DNA of 64,000 nucleotides, taken from contig NZ_CP039373.1 in the NCBI RefSeq assembly GCF_000179235.2, positions 1,643,860-1,707,859 on the forward strand. Reading direction: 5' to 3'. Both the position numbers and the translations under genes were made by a program. Below the pieces are notes generated by a model. The model was given only the letters and a program-made list of their open reading frames with translations, had not been told where the DNA came from and did no database searches. Below, piece after piece: positions 43,097 through 54,038 of the stretch. How positions within the stretch are numbered: the stretch's first letter is position 1; each line of letters begins with the position of its first letter. This DNA is from Synechococcus sp. CB0101. GTDB taxonomy: Bacteria > Cyanobacteriota > Cyanobacteriia > PCC-6307 > Cyanobiaceae.

Positions 43097-43744
43097 TCAG
43101 CCCTCGCTGGCTGCAGCGGCGGCTTGTTGCCGCGGCGTTTCGATCGTGCGCACGGCTTTGCTCGCAGCGGCTTCGGCTTCTTTTTCCTTGGCCAGCGGGG
43201 TTTTGCGCGGCGTGAGGAACATGATCATGTTGCGGCCCTCGCGCTTCGGGTCCTGCTGGATCTCGGCTTTCTCTTCGAGATCCTTGGCCATGCGCCGAAG
43301 CAACTGCTCAGCCAGGGCGGTGTGCTGGATCTCGCGGCCGCGGAAGATCACGGTGCATTTCACCTTGTCGCCGGCTTTGAGGAAGCGAGAGGCCTGACCG
43401 ATGCGCACGTCGTAATCGTGCTGGTCGATCTTGTAGCGCATCTTCACCTCTTTAACTTCGGTTTGATGCGACTTCTTCTTCGCTTCTTTGGCCTTCTTCT
43501 CCTGCTCAAACTTGAACTTGCCGTAGTCCATGATCCGGCACACCGGCGGATCAGCTTTCTCGCTCACCAGCACCAGGTCGAGCTCGCGGTCTTTGGCCAC
43601 CTCGAGGGCCGCCTCCCGCGTGATCACCCCCAGCTGACTGCCGTCGGCATCCACCACCCGCAACTGGGGGTAACTGATGCGGTCGTTGATGTTGGGGAGC
43701 TCCCGCACGGGAGCGCGGCGGTCAAAACGGGGACGGGGTGGCAT
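43097..43744 (-). CDS. infC: Translation initiation factor IF-3
   Basis: Binds the 30S subunit and checks the start codon and initiator tRNA. The 215-residue protein has the N-terminal domain ([40 protein letters not shown]), the lysine-rich linker ([21 protein letters not shown]) and the C-terminal domain ([25 protein letters not shown]). A low-complexity Ala/Glu tail (residues 185-215) is an extension. Start ATG 43744. It is followed on the same strand by the Phd antitoxin and preceded by miaA. Confidence 0.97.
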   Translation of the reverse strand: MPPRPRFDRRAPVRELPNINDRISYPQLRVVDADGSQLGVITREAALEVAKDRELDLVLVSEKADPPVCRIMDYGKFKFEQEKKAKEAKKKSHQTEVKEVKMRYKIDQHDYDVRIGQASRFLKAGDKVKCTVIFRGREIQHTALAEQLLRRMAKDLEEKAEIQQDPKREGRNMIMFLTPRKTPLAKEKEAEAAASKAVRTIETPRQQAAAAASEG

Positions 43745-43789
43745 TCAGGCGGGCGAGAGGACGAAGAGAAAACAGAAGCTGTTCACCCT

Positions 43790-46884
<3,095 letters not shown>

Positions 46885-47217
46885 ATGGGGTGCTCCATCA
46901 CCGCATCGGCTGAATCACGTCTTGGCGCTTGGCGCTGGGGCGCCGTACTTGCCTTCGCGTTGTTCGCGCCTGTAGCTCTGCCTGCCGGAGGAGCCGACCG
47001 ACGCCAACCGGAAGTACGGCGCCGCACCACCGGTGAGCCCCTGCTCAGCACCAGCAGCCATGCGTTGCAGGCTGCTCCCGATCAACAAGCCCCTTCCCTG
47101 GCTCAGATTCACGCCGATCAACCGCTTCGGGTGGTCCGCAGTTGGCGGGAACACGGCGGTGAGCAGTGGGTTCAGGTGCACGCTGGCGACCGGCGTGGCT
47201 GGCTTGCCGTGGCCTGA
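46885..47217 (+). CDS. Secreted SH3-like small protein
   Basis: The 110-residue product has a signal sequence (hydrophobic core at about 16-34, then AGGADR) and a C-terminal segment QAPSLAQIHADQPLRVVRSWREHGGEQWVQVHAGDRRGWLAVA that resembles a bacterial SH3 domain with its conserved Trp-V-Q and GW. Such domains bind cell-wall peptides. Its ATG directly follows the gyrB stop. It belongs to a short chain gyrB-SH3-crcB-crcB. Function unknown. Confidence 0.65.
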   Translation: MGCSITASAESRLGAWRWGAVLAFALFAPVALPAGGADRRQPEVRRRTTGEPLLSTSSHALQAAPDQQAPSLAQIHADQPLRVVRSWREHGGEQWVQVHAGDRRGWLAVA

Positions 47218-47221
47218 GGCC

Positions 47222-47584
47222 ATGCGAGATGCCCTCCTGGTGGCGATCGGTGCCGTGCCGGGTGCCTGGCTGCGATTCCGGCTGGTGAACCATTTCGAGC
47301 CCCTGGTGCCGCGCAAGCACTGGGCCACCTTTGGTGTGAATGTGACGGCCTGTTTTGCGCTCGGATTGATAGCGGCTCTGGCGGGCCGGTGTGGTCCTAA
47401 TCAGCAGATCGCTTTGCTTCTCGCCACTGGCTTCTTGGGCAGCCTCAGCACCTTTTCCACGTTCGCGGTGGAGCTCTTGCAAGCCTGGCTGGGAGAGCAG
47501 AGACGCCAAGCCGCTGGCTTGATGGCTGGCTCGGTGGCGGCCGGTTTACTGGCCGTGGCGGCGGGGATGGTGATCGGTGGCTGA
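47222..47584 (+). CDS. crcB: Fluoride channel CrcB/Fluc, first subunit
   Basis: Fluc proteins form dual-topology dimers that let fluoride leave the cell. The 120-residue protein has four membrane helices and the signature GFLGSLSTFSTFAVE with NVTACFALGLIAAL. The frame is open to 47033, but ATG 47222 starts at the family N-terminus MRDALLVAIGAVPGAWLR. It overlaps the second crcB gene by 8 bases. Two adjacent genes suggest a heterodimer of oppositely inserted subunits. No fluoride riboswitch is visible upstream. Confidence 0.9.
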   Translation: MRDALLVAIGAVPGAWLRFRLVNHFEPLVPRKHWATFGVNVTACFALGLIAALAGRCGPNQQIALLLATGFLGSLSTFSTFAVELLQAWLGEQRRQAAGLMAGSVAAGLLAVAAGMVIGG

Positions 47585-47993
47585 TCAGCTGGAGGCCCGC
47601 CGGCTGAGCTTTGAGCTCAGGGAGTTGGCTTTGGTGGGTTTGGGAGCCGTGCCAGGTGCCCTGTTGCGCTGGCAGAGCGGCGTGCAGCTAGGCCCGCATC
47701 TCGGGGGCACTGCTGGTGCCGATCTGTTGGTGAACCTGCTCGGCTCCTTCATCCTCGGGTTCCTGGCCGGGCCGATCCCGCGCCGCACCAGCTTTGTGTT
47801 GCTGCTCGGCATTGGTTTTTGCGGCTGCCTCACCACCTTCAGCAGCTGGATGCTTGATGTGGCCAAGCTGATCCAGGCCGGTCGTCCGGCCTGGGGGCTG
47901 CTGCTGATTGCCGTCAGCTTGGCGCTGGGGCTGTTGTGTGCCTTGGCTGGCCTGGCCTTAAGCCGGCGGGTGTTCAGACACACCGCCGGCTGA
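47577..47993 (+). CDS. crcB: Fluoride channel CrcB/Fluc, second subunit
   Basis: The 138-residue product has four helices with GLGAVPGALLRWQSG, LLVNLLGSFILGFLAG and GIGFCGCLTTFSSWMLD, the matching Fluc signature. It starts at GTG 47577, 8 bases inside the first crcB gene. Residues differ strongly from the first copy, as expected for a fixed-topology heterodimer partner. The pair converges with glutathione peroxidase, with 11 bases between stops. Confidence 0.92.
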   Translation: MADQLEARRLSFELRELALVGLGAVPGALLRWQSGVQLGPHLGGTAGADLLVNLLGSFILGFLAGPIPRRTSFVLLLGIGFCGCLTTFSSWMLDVAKLIQAGRPAWGLLLIAVSLALGLLCALAGLALSRRVFRHTAG

Positions 47994-48004
47994 ACCTCAG
48001 GCGA

Positions 48005-48475
48005 TCAGGCCGCGAGTGCCGCTTCGATGGCGCCCTTGAGCTCCGCAGAGTCGGGCTCCACACCGCTCTTGTAGCGGGCGATCACAGTGCCGTCTTTGCC
48101 CACCAGGAACTTCTCAAAGTTCCAGGCCACCGGGCCAGCGGGCTCGGCCTGCACCAGGGTGTCGAACGGGGCGGCGCTGATGGCCACCTTTCCGTAAATC
48201 GGGAAGTCCACGCCGTAGGTGGTGGAGCAGAACTGCTGGATCTCCTCAACGCTGCCGGGCTCCTGGGCGCCGAAGTCGTTGCAGGGGAAAGCGAGCACCG
48301 AGAAGCCTTGGCTCCCGTACGCAGCCTGCAGGGCCTGAAGGCCGGCGTATTGGCGTGTGAAGCCGCAGCGGCTGGCCACGTTCACGATCAGCAGCACCTT
48401 CCCGTTCCATTCCCCAAGCTGTTGTTGGCTGCCGCTGGCAGTTGTCACGCTCACGTTGTCAATCTGAACGGGCAC
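48005..48475 (-). CDS. Glutathione peroxidase family protein (Cys type)
   Basis: Reduces hydroperoxides with thioredoxin or glutathione. The 156-residue product has VNVASRCGFT with the peroxidatic Cys37, FPCNDFGAQEPG with the second Cys, and GPVAWNFEKFLVGKDG with the Trp/Asn of the catalytic tetrad. Cysteine in place of selenocysteine and the FPCN motif point to a thioredoxin-dependent non-selenium enzyme. I take GTG 48475; TTG 48484 would add three residues. It protects the photosynthetic cell from peroxides. Confidence 0.93.
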   Translation of the reverse strand: MPVQIDNVSVTTASGSQQQLGEWNGKVLLIVNVASRCGFTRQYAGLQALQAAYGSQGFSVLAFPCNDFGAQEPGSVEEIQQFCSTTYGVDFPIYGKVAISAAPFDTLVQAEPAGPVAWNFEKFLVGKDGTVIARYKSGVEPDSAELKGAIEAALAA

Positions 48476-48542
48476 GGATCTCAATCTCTGGCCGAAGCAC
48501 TTTAGTTGCTGCTCTACTGTTCCGTGACTTGCCGCTGCGTGG

Positions 48543-49670
48543 TTGGGCCGTTCATCAGGGGCTTCGGCTTTTTACGAAGGTATTGATTTTCTTCGGGCTG
48601 CAGCTGTTTTTTTGGTGTTGTGGTCCCATGGTGGCCCGTTGGTTCCGGCTGCTGATCACTCGCTGCTGTATTCGCAGTTTTTCAGGCCTGGTTTCTGGGG
48701 CGTGACCCTATTTTTCTCGATCAGTGGCTTTCTGATTGTTGGTCAGCTTTTGGATATGGCAAGTGGTCGGCGTGATGAAAGTCTGAGGGTGTTTATTTAT
48801 CGGCGTTGTTTGCGCACGATGCCCACCTACTGGCTCACAACGCTATTGGTTCTGGTATTCGGGCTCGCTGCATGGCCTGGTGCACTGCAATTGCTGGCCA
48901 ATCTGCTCTTCGTTCAGGATTTTGCTGCGATCGGATCGGTTCTGCCGGTAGCTTGGAGTCTGGTGATTGAGGTGTGGAGTTATCTGCTCTTTGCTGGATT
49001 GGCCTGGGGATCGCGGGCACTGGCTTATCGCGCCTCCAGGAATTTGGACTGGTTTCCACTGCTGCGCTCCTGGGATTCGCTGCTGTTGGTTTCCCTGGTT
49101 TGTCTCCCATTGGTCGCTGCCTTGATTCGTCTCGACTGGGCGGTTCAAGGGGCGTCTGTGCAAGAGATCAAACAGAGCTTTGCGCCTCAGATTGATGCGC
49201 TTGCCTATGGCGGCATGTTGGCTTGGCTGAAGCGCTATCAATCGCCTTTGTTCGAGAGGTTGACGCGGCTCCGATGGTTAATCCCTGTATGCCTCCTGTG
49301 TATGGCCTTGGCTACAGCAACTGTGCCAGAGCTGTTTGCAGCTGTGCAGCAGCCTGTTGAGGCTCGACGAGTGTTTTGGCTCGCAGTCGTGTTTTACCCG
49401 TGCGCTGGCTTTCTGGCTTCACTCCTGTTGCTCTCTTTTTGGAATTTTCGATATGTCAGCTTGTTTGCTCCCTTGGCCGCCCTGTGTCGGGCTTTAAGCC
49501 GCTGTAGTTACTCCGTGTATCTCCTGCACGTTTCGCTGGCGGCCTGGCTCACGTCATGGGGTTCGGGGCTGGGTCCCTTTGCGGCGTACCTCATCGGCTC
49601 CATCCTGCTCGGTGCTCTCGGTTGGAGGGTGTTGGAGCGTCCGTTTACACGTCTGCGATACCTCCTCTGA
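48543..49670 (+). CDS. Acyltransferase-3 family membrane protein
   Basis: A 375-residue multi-pass membrane enzyme of the OafA/OPGC type that moves acetyl or another acyl group to surface glycan. The N-terminus reads EGIDFLRAAAVFLVLWSHGG with the catalytic His, followed by GVTLFFSISGFLIVGQLL, RRCLRTMPTYWL and SWSL-like VAWSLVIEVWSYLLF. About ten helices are visible. The TTG start at 48543 has no ATG nearby upstream; residues from EGIDFLR on are secure. It has no glycan neighbour here but fits the modification theme of the accessory regions. Confidence 0.85.
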   Translation: MGRSSGASAFYEGIDFLRAAAVFLVLWSHGGPLVPAADHSLLYSQFFRPGFWGVTLFFSISGFLIVGQLLDMASGRRDESLRVFIYRRCLRTMPTYWLTTLLVLVFGLAAWPGALQLLANLLFVQDFAAIGSVLPVAWSLVIEVWSYLLFAGLAWGSRALAYRASRNLDWFPLLRSWDSLLLVSLVCLPLVAALIRLDWAVQGASVQEIKQSFAPQIDALAYGGMLAWLKRYQSPLFERLTRLRWLIPVCLLCMALATATVPELFAAVQQPVEARRVFWLAVVFYPCAGFLASLLLLSFWNFRYVSLFAPLAALCRALSRCSYSVYLLHVSLAAWLTSWGSGLGPFAAYLIGSILLGALGWRVLERPFTRLRYLL

Positions 49671-49705
49671 CGCCTCTTTAGACTCCACGCACACAGGTCA
49701 AGGCG

Positions 49706-51115
49706 ATGAGCGAGGCGTCTGCAGCTCCAGCCACGCCTGCGATCAACGGCCCTGCCTTGGCGGAGGTGCTCACGCAGCAGCTCAAGGGCCTGCTGGAGGC
49801 TGGCAATTACGACGGCGTGAAGTTGCTCCTGCAGCCCGTGCAGGAGGTGGATATCGCTGAGGCGATCGGTGGCTTGCCCCGCACCCTGCAGGCGTTGGCG
49901 TTCCGCCTGCTGCCCAAAGACGAAGCGATTGAGGTTTACGAATACCTCGAGCCCAGCGTGCAGCAGTCGTTGCTGGAGCGGTTGCGCTCCGGTGAGGTGC
50001 TGGAGCTCGTGGAGCAGATGGCGCCCGACGACCGGGTGGATCTGTTTGATGAATTGCCAGCGAAGGTGGTGCGGCGGCTGCTGGCGGAGCTGAGCCCAGC
50101 GGAGCGTCGTGTGACGGCCCAGCTGCTCGGCTACGAGCCGGAAACCGCTGGCCGGTTGATGACCACTGAGTTCATCGACCTCAAGGAATTCCACAGCGTG
50201 GCCCAGGCGCTTGCGATCGTCCGCCGCCGCGCCCGCGACACCGAAACCATCTACGCCCTTTACGTGACCGATGCGTCGCGCCATCTCACCGGAATCCTGT
50301 CGCTGCGGGATCTGGTGGTGGCGGATCCAGAGGAGCGGGTGGGCGATGTGATGACCCGCGAGGTGGTGAGCGTGGGTACCGACACTGACCAGGAAGAAGT
50401 GGCCCGCGTGATCCAGCGATACGACTTCCTGGCCGTGCCGGTGGTGGACCGGGAGCAGCGCCTGGTGGGGATCGTGACCGTGGACGACGTGATCGACGTG
50501 ATCCAGCAGGAGGCCACCCGCGACCTCTACGCCGCGGGTGCCGTGCAGGCCGGCGATGAAGACGACTACTTCCAGAGCAATCTGTTCAGCGTGGCCCGCC
50601 GGCGCGTGGTGTGGCTGCTGGTGCTGCTCCTGGCCAACAGCGGCACCGCCGCCGTGATCGCCTCGATGGATGGCGTGCTCAAACAGGTGGTGGTGTTGGC
50701 CGCGTTCATCCCGCTGTTGATTGGCACAGGCGGCAATGTGGGCGCCCAGAGTTCCACCGTGGTGATTCGCGGCCTCAGCACCCAGCGCATTCAGAGCCTT
50801 GGACCCGCCAAGGCGATCGGACGCGAGGCGATTGCGGGAGCCCTGCTCGGGCTGTTGATGATGCTCGTGGTGGTGCCCTGGTCGGCCTACGTGAGCGGAG
50901 GTAACTGGTTGGTGGCCAGTGCGGCAGGGATCAGCCTGGTAGCGATCACCACCCTGGCGGCCACCGCTGGTGCTGCGCTGCCGCTGCTGTTCAACCGCCT
51001 TGGCCTGGATCCAGCTCTGATGTCGGCCCCGTTCATCGCCACCGCCACGGACGTGGCCGGGGTGTTCATCTACCTCCAAACCGCCAGCTGGCTGCTGAGC
51101 CGCTCTGGGGGCTGA
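49706..51115 (+). CDS. mgtE: Magnesium transporter MgtE
   Basis: A Mg2+ channel gated by cytoplasmic magnesium. The 469-residue protein has an N-terminal domain of helical repeats (about 20-145), two CBS domains (about 145-270) and a C-terminal membrane domain of five helices (about 295-465) with LIGTGGNVGAQSSTVVIRGL, the pore signature, and FIATATDVAGVFIYL. Start ATG 49706, 35 bases after the acyltransferase stop. No magnesium riboswitch is evident upstream. Confidence 0.95.
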   Translation: MSEASAAPATPAINGPALAEVLTQQLKGLLEAGNYDGVKLLLQPVQEVDIAEAIGGLPRTLQALAFRLLPKDEAIEVYEYLEPSVQQSLLERLRSGEVLELVEQMAPDDRVDLFDELPAKVVRRLLAELSPAERRVTAQLLGYEPETAGRLMTTEFIDLKEFHSVAQALAIVRRRARDTETIYALYVTDASRHLTGILSLRDLVVADPEERVGDVMTREVVSVGTDTDQEEVARVIQRYDFLAVPVVDREQRLVGIVTVDDVIDVIQQEATRDLYAAGAVQAGDEDDYFQSNLFSVARRRVVWLLVLLLANSGTAAVIASMDGVLKQVVVLAAFIPLLIGTGGNVGAQSSTVVIRGLSTQRIQSLGPAKAIGREAIAGALLGLLMMLVVVPWSAYVSGGNWLVASAAGISLVAITTLAATAGAALPLLFNRLGLDPALMSAPFIATATDVAGVFIYLQTASWLLSRSGG

Positions 51116-51214
51116 GGCCATCGGCCTGCTGCCTTTCTGAGAGATCCGCGAGCTTTCTGAGAGACGCTTCACACTTCTTCAGGGTAGGCTTTACATCAGT
51201 TCACAGGCCTTGCC

Positions 51215-52204
51215 GTGGTCGCTGCTGTTGATGCCTCGGGGCTGAGCACCGATCTGGTGCGCTCCTACCTCCGCGACATCGGTCGCGTACCGCTGCTCTC
51301 CCACGAGCAGGAGATCACCTTGGGCCGCCAGGTGCAGGAGCTGGTGGCGTTAGAGGAGCTCGAGCAAGAGCTGGAGATGCGTGCTGGTGGCTCCAAGCCC
51401 GACCATGAGCAGCTGGCAAAGGCGGCTCAGCTCACCCCTCAGCAGCTCAAAAAGCGTCTGCGCTCCGGCCAACGGGCGAAGGAGCGGATGGTGGCGGCCA
51501 ATCTGCGCCTCGTGGTGAGCGTGGCGAAGAAATACACCAAGCGGAACATGGAACTCCTGGACCTGATCCAGGAGGGCACGATCGGCCTGGTGCGGGGCGT
51601 GGAGAAGTTCGACCCCACCCGCGGCTACAAGTTCTCCACTTATGCCTATTGGTGGATCCGCCAGGGCATTACGCGGGCGATCGCGGAGAAGAGCCGCACG
51701 ATTCGCCTGCCGATCCACATCACTGAAACGCTGAACAAGCTCAAGAAAGGCCAGCGGGAACTGAGCCAGGAGTTGGGCCGCACCCCAACGGTGACGGAGC
51801 TGGCGGAGTTTGTGGAGCTGCCGGAGGAGGAGGTGAAGGATCTGCTCTGCCGCGCCCGTCAGCCCGTGAGCCTGGAAACCAAGGTGGGCGACGGCGACGA
51901 CACCGAACTACTCGACCTGCTGGCAGCCGACGGGACCCAGCCGGAAGAGCTGGTGGATGGCGAGTGCCTGCGCAGCGACATGCGTGATCTGCTTGAGCAA
52001 CTGCCCGACTTGCAGTGCCGCGTGCTCAAGATGCGCTACGGCATCCCCTGCGCCGATGTGCCCGATCCTGATGAGCCGATGAGCCTTACCGGCATCGGCC
52101 GCATCCTCGGGATGAGCCGCGACCGCGTGCGCAACCTCGAGCGCGATGGCCTGGCGGGCCTGCGACGTCTCAGCGAAAACGTGCAGGCCTACGTGGCGGT
52201 TTGA
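51215..52204 (+). CDS. Group 2 RNA polymerase sigma factor
   Basis: A 329-residue sigma-70 family protein with region 1.2 (DLVRSYLRDIGRVPLLSHEQEI), region 2 (MVAANLRLVVSVAKKYTKRNMELLDLIQEGTIGLVRGVEKFDPTRGYKFSTYAYWWIRQ in the usual order), region 3 (PIHITETLNKLKKGQRELSQELGRTPT) and region 4 (MSRDRVRNLERDGLAGLRRLS). Lack of a long region 1.1 marks a nonessential group 2 factor rather than SigA. GTG start at 51215. Upstream, CTTTCTGAGAGA occurs twice (51133-51144 and 51153-51164), 20 bases apart, i.e. two helical turns, and could bind a regulator. It overlaps no neighbour. Confidence 0.95.
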   Translation: MVAAVDASGLSTDLVRSYLRDIGRVPLLSHEQEITLGRQVQELVALEELEQELEMRAGGSKPDHEQLAKAAQLTPQQLKKRLRSGQRAKERMVAANLRLVVSVAKKYTKRNMELLDLIQEGTIGLVRGVEKFDPTRGYKFSTYAYWWIRQGITRAIAEKSRTIRLPIHITETLNKLKKGQRELSQELGRTPTVTELAEFVELPEEEVKDLLCRARQPVSLETKVGDGDDTELLDLLAADGTQPEELVDGECLRSDMRDLLEQLPDLQCRVLKMRYGIPCADVPDPDEPMSLTGIGRILGMSRDRVRNLERDGLAGLRRLSENVQAYVAV

Positions 52205-52218
52205 GGGGGGCGTTAGCC

Positions 52219-52821
52219 CTAAACCACCAGGCTGTCGTTGTAGGCGGCAGAGGTGAGATACCCGTTGAACAGGGCTACATCCACCCCAGCGGCATTGAGA
52301 GGGAATGAGCCAAGGCTCACTTGCTCCGCCAGGGTGGATCGGCCCCAGTACGTGTCGGCTTGCTTCGCCAGCTTGAACAGCTGTTTGCCGCTGACGCGCT
52401 GGTCCTTGAACACCAAGGTCTCAATGGTGTTGTCGGGGTTGGAGCGTCCGGCAGGGTCCACCACCAACACCCGCGTATTGCCCCGGCTGATCAGGGCATG
52501 GCGGCGATCGATGTTGCGGATTTGCGCCTTCCTGAACGCAAGGCTGTCCAGTACCAGCTCATCCTTGCCGCCCCCCAGATCAGCCACCACAGCCATGCTG
52601 CCTGGCGTGATGAAGTACTTGTCTTGGTCTGCTCCACCCACTAGCCAGGGAATCAGGGGCGTCACACCGTCGGCTCCGGGGCTGGTCTGGGCTCCGAGGA
52701 TGTCGTCGCCCGCTCCGCCCAGCACCACCTGCGCCCCCAGGCCGGTGATCAGGTCGCGCCCCTTGGTGCCGCCCACCATGGCGTAGTTGGCAATCGGGAG
52801 TGCGGGACCAGACAACGGCAT
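52219..52821 (-). CDS. Orphan RTX-like calcium-binding protein
   Basis: The 200-residue product has a short run of RTX-like units near 15-45 (GGTKGRDLITGLGAQ, LGGAGDDILGAQ) and another glycine/aspartate-rich stretch at 61-90, then a region with IRNIDRRHALISRGNTRVLVVDPAGRSNP and a C-terminal IETLVFKDQRVSGKQLFKLAKQADTYWG. It lacks a signal peptide, so it would be a type I substrate. No exporter gene is near; the one at 18-23 kb could serve in trans. It is divergent from mutY. Function unknown. Confidence 0.6.
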   Translation of the reverse strand: MPLSGPALPIANYAMVGGTKGRDLITGLGAQVVLGGAGDDILGAQTSPGADGVTPLIPWLVGGADQDKYFITPGSMAVVADLGGGKDELVLDSLAFRKAQIRNIDRRHALISRGNTRVLVVDPAGRSNPDNTIETLVFKDQRVSGKQLFKLAKQADTYWGRSTLAEQVSLGSFPLNAAGVDVALFNGYLTSAAYNDSLVV

Positions 52822-52879
52822 GGTGCATGAAGCTTCATTGGGGTTATCGGTAACAGCTCACTTGGGCGTCGGCAAGGGC

Positions 52880-54025
52880 ATGGTTTGCGCGGAACCGCTC
52901 CAAATGCAGGTCTTGCGGGACGCGCTGCTGGGTTGGTGGCAGGAACACGGCCGCCACTCCATTCCTTGGAAGCTCAGACGGGATGGAGCCCTGCTCTGCC
53001 CTGATGAGCAGCTCGATCCCTATGCCATCTGGGTGGCGGAGGTGATGTTGCAGCAAACCCAATTGCAGGTGGTGCTCCCTTATTGGCAGCGCTGGATGGA
53101 GGCCTTCCCCTCCTTGGCGGCCTTGGCGGCTGCTGAAGAGCACGACGTGCTGCTGCTCTGGCAGGGCCTGGGGTACTACTCCCGGGCCCGGCGGCTCCTG
53201 GCCGGAGCCCGGCAGATGCAGGCGTTATCGCCCTCCGCCTGGCCCCAGGATCTGGAGAGCTGGCTCGCCTTGCCCGGCATCGGCCGCAGTACGGCCGGCA
53301 GCATCCTGTCGTCGGCCTTCAATCGCCCGTTCGCCATCCTCGATGGCAACGTGAAACGGGTGTTGGCGCGGCTGATCGCCTGCGAGCGGCCTCCCGCCCG
53401 AGAGCTGAAACACTTCTGGGCTCTGAGTGAAGCTTTGCTCGATCCGGCTCGCCCGCGGGATTTCAACCAAGCGCTGATGGATCTGGGGGCCACGGTCTGC
53501 ACCCCCCGCAATCCCCGCTGCGAGCAGTGCCCTTGGCAGTTTCAGTGCGCTGCCTACGCTGCCGGCGACCCTGCCGCCTTCCCCGTGACCGACGCCCCCC
53601 GCGAGCTCCCGTTTCAGGTGATCGGCGTTGGGGTGGTGCGCAATGCCGCCGGCCAGGTTCTGATTGATCAGCGCCTCAACGAGGGCTTGCTTGGCGGCCT
53701 CTGGGAATTCCCAGGCGGCAAGCAGGAGCCCGGCGAGCCGATTGAAACCACCATCGCCCGCGAACTCCAGGAGGAGCTCGCGATCGAAGCGGAGGTGGGA
53801 GAGGAGCTGATCACCCTGGAGCACGCCTACAGCCACAAGCGGCTGCGGTTTGTGGTGCATCTGTGCCGCTGGATCAGCGGCGAACCCCAGCCCCTGGCCA
53901 GCCAGCAGGTGCGCTGGGTGGAGCCCACCGAGCTGGGGGATTACCCCTTTCCTGCAGCGAATGCGCGGATCATTGCCGCTTTGCTGGAGCGTTTGCAAGC
54001 TGAAGGCAGTGCCGCTGCGGCCTAA
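52880..54025 (+). CDS. mutY: Adenine DNA glycosylase with Nudix-like domain
   Basis: Removes adenine mispaired with 8-oxoguanine. The 381-residue protein has Glu54 in VAEVMLQQTQ, the helix-hairpin-helix LPGIGRSTAG at 131-140 and the catalytic Asp155 in ILDGNVKRV. The four iron-sulfur cysteines are 207, 214, 217 and 223. A C-terminal MutT-like domain (LGGLWEFPGGKQEPGEP, ARELQEELAIE) recognises 8-oxoG. Frame is open to 52787; I start at ATG 52880, with ATG 52904 and 52820 as alternatives, because the longer forms overlap the RTX-like gene. It overlaps no downstream gene. Confidence 0.95.
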   Translation: MVCAEPLQMQVLRDALLGWWQEHGRHSIPWKLRRDGALLCPDEQLDPYAIWVAEVMLQQTQLQVVLPYWQRWMEAFPSLAALAAAEEHDVLLLWQGLGYYSRARRLLAGARQMQALSPSAWPQDLESWLALPGIGRSTAGSILSSAFNRPFAILDGNVKRVLARLIACERPPARELKHFWALSEALLDPARPRDFNQALMDLGATVCTPRNPRCEQCPWQFQCAAYAAGDPAAFPVTDAPRELPFQVIGVGVVRNAAGQVLIDQRLNEGLLGGLWEFPGGKQEPGEPIETTIARELQEELAIEAEVGEELITLEHAYSHKRLRFVVHLCRWISGEPQPLASQQVRWVEPTELGDYPFPAANARIIAALLERLQAEGSAAAA

Positions 54026-54038
54026 GGCCGCCTGAGCC

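Noticed and set aside
46885-47222. Fluoride riboswitch upstream of the crcB pair
   Set aside because: The region is coding for the SH3-like protein and only 4 bases separate it from crcB. I saw no matching pseudoknot sequence.
49508-51172. Long open frame opposite mgtE on the minus strand
   Set aside because: Its translation is Gln/His/Gly-rich low-complexity sequence typical of antisense frames in high-GC coding DNA. Similar long frames opposite the double GT2, secA and gyrB genes were dropped for the same reason.
51190-51207. HLR1-like pair (TTTACATC, 2 bases, TTCACAGG) before the sigma factor, a possible RpaB site
   Set aside because: About 12 of 16 positions fit, but it ends only 7 bases before the start codon, too close for a normal promoter site.
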